Shown piece after piece: positions 9,334 through 21,768 of a stretch of DNA of 64,000 nt; position 1 is the stretch's first letter; every line of letters begins with the position of its first letter. Source of the DNA: Chrysomallon squamiferum (lineage: Eukaryota > Mollusca > Gastropoda > Neomphalida > Peltospiridae); contig CM022668.1 of the NCBI GenBank assembly GCA_012295275.1, positions 5,306,083-5,370,082 of the forward strand, in the 5' to 3' direction. Below the pieces are notes generated by a model. That model saw only the letters and a program-made list of their open reading frames with translations. It was not told the origin of the DNA and ran no database searches. Position numbers and translations under genes: made by a program.

Positions 9334-11240
9334 AGGACATTTTTTCATTAGTTTTATCTTTTATTTGAAGTTTTGTTTATTTGGAAGTGATGTTTTCCAG
9401 AATTAACCATATATTATTGCAGGTAAATTATTGAAAAACTCTCACACTTCCTATCTATCTGTGCTAACATCAATGAGTGGTATGAACTGAAGTAATAATA
9501 ATAATAATCATAATAACAAATAAAAATAACCCCAAACCTTAAAATTAAGTAAGTTCTATATGCTTGAATGAAAGAGACATTTAGTTTGGTGCCATGTGTG
9601 AAAGAACCTCATTAGTGCCTCTTTTACCACACTTGTTTTCAGTTGTAATTTTGTTTCCTAATGTCAGAAAATGGGGTTAAATACAAAAATAAATAAATAG
9701 CAGAGCGTATGCAGTCGTATATGGGCTATTTAGAAGAAGTCCCGTTATTTAATAAACTAAGAAACTCTGGGATTTAACAAATTCAAAATTGGCATTAAAA
9801 GCTAAAAAGTAAATTCAGAAAGGCTATCTGCAGAGTTGTAGATTGAACACCCGAGTGATGGGTATGTAAGTAGTGGCACGAGTTTTGAACAAGATCTCTT
9901 TGATCAGTGCCCTTTTTGAGAGTCTTTGTCTGCACAAGACAAAGGAAAATGCAGACAGTGGTAAATAAGTTTTAATGTTTAGTATACGCAACATACATAT
10001 TGAATGATTTAAGATAGCTAAATCTATTACTGTTAAATTTTTATAGCGTTATTATGTGGTACGAACTTACTTTTATAATACAAGGTTAATGTATTTTAAT
10101 AATGAGAAAGAGTATTTAGAAAGATCAAGTAACCAACTGGTCTGAATTAGTTTTATATTATTTGTCAACTCTGTTTGTCAAATTTTAGGTAGTAATACCA
10201 GTCAGACTAGTCATTGTGATAGTTGGTGTTTCAAACAATTATCCAAATGTTATTTCAGGATAAATTACTGAAAAACATACTACACGTCTGGGTAGTATCA
10301 ATTGACTGTGTGTTGATGTAATAATGATTTATTTCTTATTTGTCCAAGTGAAAGACATTTTTTCATTTGTAGAATTATTTTTTATTTTAAATTTTGTTTA
10401 TTTCGAAATGTTTTCCACAATTAACCCAACATTATTTGAGGATAAATTATTGAAAAAATCTGGCACATCCTGCTTATCTGTGATACAACAGTGAGCTGTG
10501 TGTATTGACGTACATTTGCAAGCAATTGCTTTGTTTGTTTGTTAAGGAAGCTATAGAATAATAATAACTGATTTTGAAAATATAATGGGATAAATTTGTT
10601 AATTTGCTTAAAGAAATATAAGAAGTTGTTTTGATTGAAAATAGCATCTAGTTCCATGATTGTTTATTCACATGCATTGCTGTTTCAAAGATATGTATTA
10701 ACAACAACCGTATATATAATATAAAATGTTTTTTCTCCTTAACTATAAATTAAATAATAACAAAAGATTAATTTTTTTTCAATATTATATTTTTCTCAGC
10801 TGTATACAAATTCGAAAGTAATTTTGTACATACAAAAATTAAAATCAACAACAAACCTTATTACTCTAACGACAAAAACTTTCAGTAACAAATGTTTAAG
10901 TACTTACCAACATAGAAATTTAAATGACTAGAAATTATATATTTTTCAAAATATAAAGTTCCAAACCATTTCTATAGCAATCCACAAAGAATTTGCTTAT
11001 GCAAAGTTTGTAAATAAATGGTCGATTTATTTAAAGATATTGAAACTGCCACATCTACTTTTGAGTGTGAGAGAATCCAGTTAAATATTATTACATCTAC
11101 TATTATTAGCAGCAGTAGCATCATATGAATTTATTTATTTACCTATTTCATAGAAATACATCGTATTCGGTTTCTGTTGATAACCGATAATTACACTGTA
11201 CAATACACAACCTTATTCCATAAACATGTCAAATTATATT
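9334..11240 (+). other. Gene A 3' flank with family-specific repeated segments
   Basis: No gene seen. The stretch holds several AATAAA-type polyadenylation candidates (about 9525 and 9685). It also carries segments that recur downstream of gene C: the GGATAAATTACTGA block at 10257 and 36369, and the TTTCAAAGATA block at 10684, 37068 and 38509. The last 280 bases (10.96-11.24 kb) recur at about 20.76-21.09 kb downstream of copy B, so this is the common 3' flank of the duplicated unit. Confidence 0.7.
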
Positions 11241-11448
11241 ATGCCCGTATTTTTCTTTTTAATTTATAGGTTGTTTTTGAGTTGTTGGTTTTTTCTGCTT
11301 CCAACTCTCGAAAGCATGATGCTCCAACATCGTACTGAGTATTTTTATTTGATTGCATCTGAATCAATGAAGTTTCAATGAAAGGGTTTGGAAAGTGCCG
11401 ATATAATAAAATAATTAACATTTTGAATGTTTTCAAGTTTCCTTCTTG

Positions 11449-11905
11449 TTAATATAACGTGCGGCTGTAGAAAACAGAGACATAGCCGCTGTAATCACCA
11501 ACCCAAAGCCTTCCGTGATCGTCCTCAGCAACGGACTTTAGCCCATTCAAACCAATTCCATCACGGTTTCCTTCACAAACTACCCTTTTATGGGTTAGAA
11601 CAAACATCGAGTTGTTTCCCTTATCCGCCATTACGAGATTTCCCTTTTTGTCAAAGCAAATTCCGTCGGGACACAAAGAGCACCCCATCGGTAAGAAAAC
11701 GCTTAATGATTCGCCATTTATATTGAAAAAAAAATACACCTCTTTACGTTTGCTGTCAGAGACGCACACAACGTATCCGTACATGCAATCTTGCTAGGTG
11801 ACTTCAGCGGGTTGATAACTCCTTCTGTTTCTGTTAATGTCAACAATAAACACACTCGATTCTTCCATAATCTCATATCTTCTACAGAATGGCGTGTACA
11901 TTGCG
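11449..11905 (-). pseudogene. NHL-repeat protein fragment (TRIM-NHL-like), frameshifted
   Basis: On the minus strand an open stretch (11784 to 11449) reads CPDGICFDKKGNLVMADKGN and then GIGLNGLKSVAEDDHGRLWV with GDYSGYVSVF. These are two blades of an NHL-type beta-propeller, as found at the C-terminus of TRIM2/3/56-like proteins. It ends VSVFYSRTLY and a stop. Upstream, the frame switches near 11785 and continues as EGVINPLKSPSKIACTD, so one indel breaks it. No RING, B-box or coiled coil is attached. It is probably a 3' fragment carried in by duplication. Family call moderately sure, identity unknown. Confidence 0.6.
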
Positions 11906-12287
11906 TTGGCAGTGATGAAAGAATGAATAAATAAATAAACAACAAGCTTGCAAGATATTCATAGAGTTTAATTCCATTTATTAATAGTCATCTTACGTTT
12001 TCATTGAATTTAAATAATTTATTTTTTAAATTCACATGGAAATTAACATAGGCTGAAAAAATAAAAATGTATATAATAAGGATTTTCATTAGAACAAGTG
12101 CCATGAAAATGGACATTATTATTATTTGCAGTTATTGTTAATTAATTGTAGTTTAATTTATTTTCGAACATTTTATTTTAATGTCATCACAAATAACAGT
12201 CTATTACCACATATTATACATTTAAGATATTCATTTTTCATCTTATTAATCAAAAGTATTCACATAGTGACATACTAATACAGTGAA

Positions 12288-13800
12288 ATGATGTTTTCAC
12301 TGACATTGAGAAGAAAAGAAAAAATAATTACTGCTAAATTTATCACGTACAAACAAAATGCTGACTGTTCTGTAAATGTCAGCTTGAAAATGTACAAATT
12401 GAACACTGGGCATGTTATTTATTCAGGTAATGTTAAACATGAGTTGAATCATATGCCTATTAGAGGAAAACTCAGAGAAGATTGAAAAAAATACTTGCTA
12501 GTCGTAAGAAATGCTTTTAGCATTATTTAGAATGAGTTACGGATGCTAAGCCAGCAGACTTGTAGCCGGAAATGTCAGTGGGTACGGAAAAGACACAAGT
12601 GTGTTTCGTCAATCTAGTGAATCTAGGAAAACAGTTAGAAGAGACAAAGGGTGTACCAAAAGTCTTCTGTTGTTAATGAAAGAAAAATCTTACACAGGTT
12701 TAATTTTTAAGAATCAGTTTGCAACCTAATTATATACTATATTGGTCAGAAGAGGGATTAAGACTGTATCACAATTTAGTAGAAAAAGTTGCTTTATATT
12801 GGGTGCTATAGGCAGCATTGTTCATAAAAATGAAGATGGTAAGCAGTTCTTATACTATGAATATGCTATAAAAAAAGATAAGATGGGCATTACTGTTGCC
12901 ACTATGATTAGTGAAAATGAAGCATTGCCAAGAATGTTAGATTGGAGTTAAATTTCAGATATGCTGAAAAGAAAACATTTGGATAGAACAATATTTCCTG
13001 CCCTACACTGATCAATGGTTTTTATCTTAGGAGCTCTTTTACATTTTAATAATGAAACACTGAATCAATTTTTACATTGATCATGTAAAATTATGAGTCA
13101 GCACTCTGAATTATTTTAAATATGTTCACATATGCTCTAGTCATTTCATGAATAAGGTGAACAAATTTTGCTGGGAAAAATGTAAGAAAAAAACCCAACA
13201 ACTGCAGAATTTTTCTTAATATCTTAAGTCTGGTGATAAATATTAATGACATGAAAGAAATAAGAGAACTGCTACTTGATATTTTTGTGGTTTTGTTCTC
13301 CAGTCATATAAACTCCTAGACAGACTATTTCATAAAAGCAACTGTTTTGAAATATCGATTTCAAAAGAATATTCTGATTTTGATGAATTTAATTTTGAAC
13401 AAGTAGACATAAAAATATTGCAACTTGTTTACTACAGAATTTCTTAATTTAGCTGAAGACTCTTTGTTTAAGTCAATTTCTGAAGGTATCTTAGAAAATA
13501 TTAACTAAACCTGATTGCCATGTAAATTTGATGAAAATAGTAATGTTAATCCATGTTTTTCAGAAATATTTCTTCAATGTTTAAAACAAATGTATTTTGG
13601 ACAAATGTAACACAGACTGAAAAATCTGCATCAGAAATTCCCAGTAGTAAAAACTTTATTCATGAATAGATGTAAACAACTAGCACAATTGAAAATAGGT
13701 TTAGAATTCTGAAATATACTGGACTGCAAGGCAGAACCAAACTTTATATTGTATTGGTAATCAAATCCATTTTTAATGCTTGTGAATAGTGTATATTTCA
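12288..13800 (+). mobile_element. Decayed transposase-like reading frame
   Basis: Short open pieces in shifting frames run in a plausible order. First NADCSVNVSLKMYKLNTGHV with HELNHMP (12288-12485). Then RRGIKTVSQFSRKSCFILGA followed by FLYYEYAIKKDKMGITVATM and ISENEALPRMLDW (12742-12951). Then a Cys/His-bearing stretch near 13130 and ENRFRILKYTGLQGRTKLY near 13700. The order of a zinc-binding N-terminus, a core strand and a late ILK helix resembles MULE/ZSWIM-type transposase relatives, but I do not recognise a specific family. Many stops make it dead. Confidence 0.4.
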
Positions 13801-15330
13801 GATTGTGACTGCTCAGTCGGTGTAAAAGATTAGCTGAAGATAATTATGAATTTCAGATGACCTCATTATTAATAACAATGTCAGATCATTTCTGTATTTG
13901 AAAGGTTTATTGTAGGCCTTGTGTAATATGTTTCTCAGGAATTCAATTCTAATATAATCTACATAATCTATGTTGTGAGTCTAACTGGAATGCACTCATA
14001 CAAAAATGATCCTCATGACTGTAATCACCAAAAATAGCAGTGATTTCATTACTTTATAATTTAACTACATATTGTGTCATTATATTTATATTCATCAAAA
14101 GACTGTTTAAAATAAAATATTTTAGATGCTGACAGTTTAACCATAACTTTTGAGGGAACTTTCTTAATAATAATAATATTGAAAATTATTTTATGCCCTG
14201 TTACACACAATAAAGAAAAACACAACAACAAACAAACGCAACGGTTTATCATGACAGAACTTGTTGTACTCATATATTTATGATGCAATATTTTCCATGT
14301 AAATACAAAGTTGTGACTTCACTGATACCTTTACAGAAATAATTTTATATTCCATTTATTAAATATAAATTCTGTAAATTCAATGATTTAAACTATATAT
14401 TCATGTGAAATTATGTCAAAAGAAATGGCTTCTGTGTTATTTTCATATCAAATTAGAACCTGAATTAATATATTAAAGTGTGCATTATGCATGAACAAAT
14501 AAACCAGATTTGATATGCTCGGGTGAAATTTACCTTGTGTGTCATGTTTGGTTCATACAATGAAACTTCAGTGATGAACCTGATCACAGTTCAGTGACAT
14601 GGCATAAATTCTAAATTACTGGGTGGCCAATTTCGAGGGGTTTGTGTACGAGAGTCCTTTACTTTGTTTGGTTACATTGGTAATCAGATCCACTGAGGAG
14701 GTTTCCTCATGGAAATAAAGTTCATCAGGTGATCTAAACTCTACTCCAGTATATCAAATACCATGTCTGTTTGCATACCTTAATATATTACAACATATCA
14801 CTAAATGGAAATCTGATTTTATTACAAAATGGCTCCTTTTTCAACTTCTTTTTTACTTAATTTTTTTTTTTATTGTGATTTTTTTTTACTTGTTTTTATT
14901 ACAGAACTTGTATTTATATACTTTTATTACAAATTGCTATTTAACAACAGAAGTGGAGGCCAGACATTAATTGTTGATTATTAATTATCATATTGATATT
15001 TGTAATTTGGGACAAAATCATGAGAGGGAACTTGCTCAAATTTGATAGATGCTGTAATTAAATAAATTATTGAAGGCACTGAATAAAATATTTCATTATT
15101 ATTATTATTATTAAAATAATAATAAAAATAAAATGTTAAATTAATTAAATCTAGGTTGACATATCTGATTGTCACAAATGGCCTTTGAGGTTCAAGATAT
15201 TAAAGAAAAAGTAATACAAACAGTTTTTATTTACTTTATTATGAAGTGTTTCGATACGGGTGACAAAATGTGTAGTGAAGCCTACATAATTGTAAATAGA
15301 AAAAAATAACATGATACAAATATCATATAA
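13801..15330. other. AT-rich stretch without recognised gene
   Basis: No coding pattern, RNA gene or repeat beyond short A/T runs and an ATT run near 15095 was seen. It separates the transposase relic from the isolated candidate exon at 15398. Confidence 0.5.
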
Positions 15331-15397
15331 TTTTTGTCTAAACAAATCAGAAACATAACAATTACTTTAATTTGTAGGCCATATTTGAATTTTTCAG

Positions 15398-15481
15398 CTG
15401 ACATAACTGATTCTGTTCAGGAAGCTGCAAAATTTATAAAAGACACTGTGAAACAAATGTTTGTCCCTTGTTCTTGCAGAG
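15398..15481 (+). CDS. Isolated candidate exon, function unknown
   Basis: An 84-nt open segment lies between ATTTTTCAG and a possible donor GAG/GTCAGT, again in phase 1-1. It reads ADITDSVQEAAKFIKDTVKQ followed by MFVPCSCRG: an amphipathic helix and a Cys pair. I recognise no domain. It could be an exon of a neighbouring lost gene or chance. No partner exon was found nearby. Confidence 0.3.
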
Positions 15482-16089
15482 GTCAGTTAAAAACAACAAC
15501 CACAACATTTAAATTACAAATTATCTTATTTATTTTTTATTTGTTTATTTATTTATTGTTTTTAACTGTTGAATATTTCTTGCACATATTCTAATGGAAA
15601 TGTAGTAAACTTAGTTTCAGTTTATTATTATTATTATTAAATAATAACCGATATGCTTGGATTTTTCAAAAGAAATACAAATTAAAGTAAAGCAACGTAA
15701 AATGACGACAGTAAATAGATTAGCAAAAATACCTTAATTTCACAATTGTTTATTTATTTATTTTTTATTTTTTTTAGTCCGGGTAAGTAATTAATGCAAG
15801 AATTCAAAAGGAAAAACAATAGCAAATACTTGGTTATAGAGTTATCTCCTACTTGTTCCCGTAACCAAGCAATAACTCTAAACTAACGGTTTTAGAAATT
15901 CGCTGGCTTCACCTTAGCAACGCAGTTGCCATACTTCTAAAACAAATTGCATTATATATATGAAATTTTAATTTTGCTATTGTTCTGAAACATATTTTAT
16001 TTTCTAATAAAAGTGAATATGTTTTATGTCTTAGAAGTTTTAACTGTTATTGAAACTGCGAACTATTTTTACAGCGCCTTTATTTCAGT

Positions 16090-16330
16090 TCCCGAGAACA
16101 GTTATAAATATGATAAAGGCAATAATGTTTGTTACACGCCCGGATCTCCTGTCCCGGAACCCATCCCTGGCGATCCCAGAGATCGGATCCGTGATAGGCG
16201 TGCCTGAACCTTGAATTGGACGTGGGCATGTAAAACGAGTTTTCCATTCCATTCCATTCCACGCCTGCAGACCTGTCAGAAAGCGCGTCCGTCGTAGACG
16301 TGCTTCCCAACAGCTTGCTCTGATTAGCAC
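16090..16330. other. Less AT-rich island with TTCCA repeat
   Basis: This 240-base stretch is clearly richer in G and C than its surroundings (GGATCTCCTGTCCCGGAACC, GATCGGATCC). It contains four copies of ATTCC at about 16243-16260. No reading frame is convincing. It may be the tail of an inserted retroelement, or a promoter island next to the relic of promoter copy P2. Neither is proven. Confidence 0.4.
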
Positions 16331-16369
16331 GTTAATTTGTTTTCATTCATTCAGTGTTTGTTCTTGTCA

Positions 16370-18065
16370 AGAATGCGGACTGGTAGGTAAATGCGTGATG
16401 TAGTTTAATAGAATCAGTTATTGTCTTAAAACGAGGTGTTAATGCTATTAAAATTGTAACATCTTTAGGTTGTTTCGATTTTAACGAGTCAGGGAATCGT
16501 TATTTCTGTCGTTTTTGATACTTAAGATAGTATGGATCAATGATTTTGTTAAAATAAAAATAGGAAACTCATTGTTTGTGTACATAGTAGTACATGTTTT
16601 AGAAGTTCAATGCTTTTTGTTTTAACGAAAAATAGTGACTTTCTAATTTTTAATAAAATAATTTATAAGGCCGGTTGACGGACCTTTAATTTAAAAAGAA
16701 AAAAAAAAAATGTTGTAAAACTGACTCAAGCGTTATAATGAGTCATCTTCATATTCACGCGCCATCGTCTGTAAAAAAAAATTTTTTTTTTCTTTTATTA
16801 TTATTATTATTTTTTTTTTTTGGCTGGCGACGTCGTAATAATATCTGAAAAATATATAGTACGAAACGCGTACGAGATAGTATGACGTTAGCAAAAGAGA
16901 AAGAAAGGTTTCGACCTTTGTAGCAACTTCTACTCAGTAATAGACATCTATGTATACAAAGCATTGATTAAATGACATATTTCCCCATTATACTTTTAAT
17001 AATACATATTGAATTGATTACATTAAGAAGGCATACGTATTTAAACATTTGTAAATACTAATTGGCGTTCGACGCTACCATATTGGATTTCGATCGGAAG
17101 TTTCCGTGAGCTCACGAATATTTTTAAACTTCAAAATTAAATTATTTTGCATCCATTTTTCAGAACTTTTTAAGATTTATATTGATAAAGGTAAGGACGG
17201 TTGTTCATATTATCAAACCATGATGTCACGCGCCTTTTCTAACTACTTTTTCAACTTAATCAAACTTTTGAAACTGGATTATGTTTGTGTAAATGCGAGC
17301 ATAATAAACTGAAATTATAATACGGAATACGATTAATGTATTAACTTTTGTAGTTGTCAAAAATGTTCCCCCTCTCAGAACCCAGTAGAAAAGAACATTT
17401 AGGGATTGTTTGTACCCATTAAATCGAAATTTCTCGAGGCTTTTTTCCATGACGTAATTTGTGCCGTTATGTTACCGTTCCTGTTGGTCCATGCTACTTA
17501 AGAATTAAACTATTTCAGCAGGCAGTAAGATACAACTAGTTTTCACTTTTGATTATTCATACTTAAAATACGTACTTCATTAATAAATACTTTTCCCAAC
17601 AAATATTTTAAGATAAAATTAATTACTCAATACTATTGCTTTTCATAGATCGGTTTCAACAAGTAACTTACCACATCTCCAAAGAATATTTGATTATTCA
17701 TGGTAATAACAACCACAAAATTGACCAGTACTTTATAAGCAAAATTGAGTTTAGTGATTAACCTAGGTTTGGTATATACTGCATATAAAGTATGATGAAA
17801 ATTAATGACTACTGTATGTTTAGTTCATATACTAATATTGTAAGATTTTTCCCCAGTCACTCACTGGGAAACACAAATCTACTAAATGATAACACTGATG
17901 TTTCTTTACAGATGGGTAAACATATAATATACATTTTACTGATCACATCAATTTTTTTATTTTAAAGAAATACCTGTATGCCTTGAGTGTGTCAGAGAAA
18001 GGAAATATAATCAGTTGTTCACAGGCGTGAATTAATTTAAACGCTGTCTGTACACTGTTTTCCAG
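16370..18065 (+). promoter_or_regulatory. Copy B: leader and first-intron relic (P2)
   Basis: The first-exon end and donor (GACTGGTAGGTAAATGCG near 16380) match gene A, but the upstream TATA block is replaced by unrelated sequence. From about 17500 to 18065 the intron matches the first introns of promoter copies P3 and P4 (landmarks TATTTCAGCAGGCAGT and CACTGGGAAACA), ending at TTTTCCAG. Between 16.5 and 17.5 kb lies unrelated inserted sequence in which I see no gene. Confidence 0.55.
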
Positions 18066-18263
18066 ACAAGAACTGTAGAACTGAGACTAATAAATAAGAA
18101 CAAAATAATGAACTTTAAACTGACATTCAATGTCAACAAAATATGCATAGAATCTATAAATAAACCTGAAAAAGTACAACTTCTAAAATATGTGATGAAA
18201 GAACAATATCGCAGACAGCCACCCATTCAGGAAAAGAAGACTCATGTTTGGAGAGCAGGTTAA
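18066..18263 (+). CDS. Copy B: short DED-less first coding exon
   Basis: The exon follows TTTTCCAG and shares the leader with gene C (ACAAGAACT, then TAATAAATAAGAA). The ATG at 18108 opens 50 codons, starting MNFKLTFNVNKICIESINKP and rich in basic residues, to a phase-1 donor GCAG/GTTAAA. Where gene C has two DEDs here, this exon has none. It resembles the cluster D exon at 43174 (both start MNF, keep NKP, and keep phase 1). Role unknown; it could replace the DED prodomain with a short basic N-terminus. Confidence 0.5.
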   Translation, partial: TRTVELRLINKNKIMNFKLTFNVNKICIESINKPEKVQLLKYVMKEQYRRQPPIQEKKTHVWRAG

Positions 18264-18918
18264 AAAAAAAAAAAATCTTCTTAAATGACCAAAGAATCAT
18301 AAAACTTAATTTAATTTGTGTTGTAACTTTATGTTGAAAACCAAAATAATATAGAAATATTCCTGTAATTACCTCAATGTTTCTGTAATTTATTCTTTGA
18401 ATCAAAGATTTCCGTATTTTAACTTTTATTAGTTCTATGAATGATTTCAACTTTCCTATTATTTATTTGTTCCTTCAACAATTTCATCATTACTAATAAA
18501 CAAAATAATACCACAACAAAAAGGAAAATGACAGCATCTAATACTCAGTCTAATTATTTTTTATCCAAATACTATATTATTAGCAGACATTTATCATCAG
18601 TAAAGTAATAAAAACGAATAATTTATAAATATGCATACAAAATGTATTTACACTTTCTGTTTTCATTTCAAAATGTTTATTTTAAATCGAAATGCTTAAT
18701 TTTACTTCCTTGTATTAATAAGTTTGTATCTATTTTAATTTTTTTCTTCTATGTACTATGGGTAATCTGTAGGTGTGCATTTTTATAGTGATTCCCTGGT
18801 TTCATTTCTAAATTAAACAATTAATACCGTTATATCATTATATTATATTTATTATTATTATCATATTTGTTTATTTGTTACATTTTCTTAATTATTCGTT
18901 ATTATTTCATTCATTTTT

Positions 18919-19173
18919 CATATCTGATACACTAATCCATGATATTGCTCTGCATATATCAACCAAGCAGTTCTTTGCCCTTGGAACCCTGTTGAATATT
19001 CCTGACTTAACACTACAAAATATGAGTCAGCATTCCTATTCATCTCTTGAGAGAAATATTAACATGATAAAACTATGGCTCCAAATGAGAAATAGCACTC
19101 ATGATAGAAAGAAAAAGAGAAGATAATAACAGATTTGTCCAAGGCCACGAGAAACTGCGAAATGCCACAAGAT
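18919..19173 (+). pseudogene. Copy B: broken death-domain exon
   Basis: The first part reads SDTLIHDIALHISTKQFFAL and continues to MIKLWLQMRNSTHDRKK, clearly the gene A death domain. The acceptor AG at the start is missing, extra bases after HDRKK cause a stop, and about 50 bases encoding the last helix are deleted before the donor-like GATAATG. Not usable. Confidence 0.8.
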
Positions 19174-19351
19174 AATGTTTTAGTTTGAAGTAAATCAGCT
19201 CTCTGAAAACACTAAACAGTTGGCAAATATTCTAGAGTTCAGAGAGTGTAAAGTTTTAAGCTATTTAAGTGTCATTACCATTACCCCTAAGATTTTATCA
19301 CAAACTTTCATTCACCAGTGACTAAATTTCTTTATGATTTTAGTTACATTT

Positions 19352-19355
<4 letters not shown>

Positions 19356-19388
<33 letters not shown>
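19356..19388. repeat. (GT)n microsatellite
   Basis: About 16 GT units in copy B, just upstream of the linker-exon relic. A (CA)n run follows at 19799-19826 before the p20 relic. Confidence 0.95.
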
Positions 19389-19391
<3 letters not shown>

Positions 19392-19427
19392 TTTTATTTA
19401 TGCTACTTATTTATTGAAAACCGCCAG

Positions 19428-19494
19428 AGAATCAGATTTAAAAAGTGGTACAGCAGTTCCAAAAAACTGATGTAGACCAGGATCCTGTTCCCTA
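19428..19494 (+). pseudogene. Copy B: linker-exon relic joined to a later intron
   Basis: It starts like the linker exon (CCGCCAG, then AATCAGATT) and has GATGTAGACCAGGATCCTGT, but a TAA arises early. After CCTGTTCCCTAG the sequence jumps directly to the ATAACAGTAATGATAAT-rich intron that normally follows the p20 first exon. The end of the linker exon, one intron and the p20 first exon were deleted in one event. Confidence 0.7.
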
Positions 19495-19875
19495 GCAATA
19501 ACAGTAATGATAATGATAATAAAATTAATGCTAACAACAAATAACAATTTGATAGTAATAGTAATAAAAGCAATGACAAAAATGAAAGTCTGTATATGTG
19601 TGTATATGTCCCTGTAATTTATAGTGTTTTATCTCATAATATTCATTCAATATTTAGATATTTGTTGAGAGATTTATTCACTTACGTAATTAATTATGTG
19701 CCGTTTTTTTTCACCTTTCAGAATATATACGTATGTCATAACGAAAATCACATGTTCAAACATAACCTATTGAAAAAATATTAAACATTTTTTGGAACAA
19801 CACACACACACACACACACACACACATCAATTATATATACCAAGTTTTAAAATATGTAACATTTTTCATTTCTAG

Positions 19876-20175
19876 TTACACCGAAAGAAACTTTTGAGAA
19901 ACTTCAATTCATCATCAAATACAAAGAAAATGTGTCGGACACTGACATGGATGAACTTGTATATAAACTGGCTTCATTTGATCACAAGAACTTTGACTGT
20001 GTTGTGTTTTGTATTTTGTCACATCGAACTGAAGGTGTGGTATACGGATGTAACGGTTTGCCTGTACGGATCAGAGATTTGACTGAACCATTTAGACCTA
20101 AGTCGTGTCCAACACTGAGTGGGAAACCAAAGTTGTTTTAAATGCAGGCTTGTCAGGGGAAGGAAAAACAACAAG
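19876..20175 (+). pseudogene. Copy B: p20 catalytic exon with stop before catalytic Cys
   Basis: The 300-nt length and phases are kept (TTTCTAG acceptor, GTATGT donor). The His loop reads ILSHRTEGVVYG, with Arg in place of the invariant Gly after His. A TAA at 20139-20141 follows PTLSGKPKLF, directly before MQACQG. Downstream, no p10 or last exon of this copy was found, so copy B cannot encode a protease. Confidence 0.88.
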
Positions 20176-21070
20176 GTATGTATGGCAGCTGTTAAAAATA
20201 ATAGGCACATTATTATTATTATTATTATTATTATTCATTGAAGTTATTTAGGTTTATACATGTTATATTGTGTGGTCTAATTCTGTGCAGGGATGAACAG
20301 TTTGCTGTGAGTTTGACATAAAATTAACTGACATTGTCCACGAATTGCCAAATTTTAAGATTTGCTACAAATTTGACAAAATTATACTGACATTATCCAC
20401 AAATGATAAAATTTTTATGTTTATTTCCTCTAAAATACTTCAAATATAGTTACAAATATCTGTATGGGTTTGGGTTTGATTAATTGTATCATTAAACAAA
20501 ATTACTTAAATGTATGTTTCATGATTGTATAATGTATTATTATCAAGTCGCCTGTATATTATAATTAAATAATTAATGTGAACCTTAACTTGTGTTCTGT
20601 TTATTTCTGTAGAGGATAAAGAGACATACTGATTTATATAGATTTCTGCCAATTTAGCGTTTATATTCCTTGTTAGGTGGCCTATGAAGCACCTTGTTAC
20701 CCTACACTGAGCCTTAATAAAACATACAAGATGTTTAAGGGTGTGAGCCCCGTAGCAAAATTACATTTTTCTAATAAATATAAATTTCTACAAATGCAAA
20801 TGCTGAGGAACTTAAAAATCTGGAAACTGCCACATCTGCCTTTGAGAGTGAGAGAATCCAGATTAATATTATTATTATTACTATTACTACTACTACCACT
20901 ACTACAAGCAGCAGTAATATCATATTAATTTATTTATTACTTTCAAAATAATTTATAATCTTGATCTAAATTACATATTTAAAATACTGAGTTTTTCTGA
21001 TCTGTGTCTTTCATAGAAATACATTTGTATTCAGTTTCTACTAATATAACCGATAAATCAGTCAAATTAT
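20176..21070 (+). other. Copy B 3' region, no p10, shared 3' flank
   Basis: An ATT run at about 20207-20235 and the intron after p20 are recognisable, but the p10 exons are absent. From about 20760 the sequence matches 10.96-11.24 kb, the 3' flank of gene A (ACTGCCACATCT, GAGAGAATCCAG). The similarity ends at ATTTTTCTTTTTAAT in both places. Beyond it, both sites carry minus-strand gene fragments. Confidence 0.65.
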
Positions 21071-21094
21071 ATTACGTCGATATTTTTCTTTTTA

Positions 21095-21768
21095 ATCGTA
21101 ACCAATCCACGCACCTACAGTGGGTACGGGAACAACCATTTTAATGTAGACATCATGCAACCTTGCTTTTAACGTTTCACCATTTAACATGGGGATATAG
21201 GTCGATGAACTGGTTTCTGACTGCTCTGCCTGATCAATGATTTTGGGTATTTCTGGCTCCACCTGTCTGTCAGATCGCTGGTCCTTTTCCGTGTGTATGT
21301 AACCCAGTGTTTGTTCAATCCGGCTCTCAGTTCATTCAGTGTGAGCTCTGTCGTAGAAGACTGTACTTGTCAATTGACTTCGGCATCTGCTTCGTTACCC
21401 TTTCTCCTTTTTCCACGAGCAGCTTGTACCATGTCAGTGATGTTTCTCGTAAGACAACCGATTTGTTCTTTGACCTCACTTAAATATCGCACGCAGGCAG
21501 ACATATCTTCTTCATTATATTTGATCGTGTTCATCTCTGACACCATCAGATTCTCCAGAAACTGAATCAACACCTGGGCTGTCGTATCCACCATCATCTT
21601 GATTTCCTTGGCATTGATGCTGATCTGATCTGCCACTGATCCGAGTTGCCAAATTTCATTTCTTATGTCCTGAAGTAGTAGCGCTGAATTCTGAGTCCTC
21701 TGTGCTTTGACCAGGACAACCAAATGTATAGAACCCGTGGCAAGTGTATCTGGTTCAAAGAGGAACAT
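21095..21768 (-). pseudogene. Coiled-coil protein fragment, frameshifted
   Basis: On the minus strand, 21768-21370 is an open 132-codon frame: NSALLLQDIRNEIWQLGSVA, QVLIQFLENLMVSEMNTIKY, then RYLSEVKEQIGCLTRNITDM and a basic RGKRRKG segment before TGA. Heptad-like hydrophobics suggest a coiled coil. In a shifted frame the coding look continues (EIPKIIDQAEQSETSSSTYI, then KARLHDVYIKMVVPVPTVGA) to a stop near 21095. So it is one protein end broken by at least one indel. It could be the coiled-coil part of a TRIM-like gene whose NHL end is at 11449, but that link is only a guess. Confidence 0.45.

Noticed and set aside
17160-17195. Possible 28-nt exon ending AAAG/GTAAGG
   Set aside because: Good donor but too short, without homologue in other copies and without a consistent phase.
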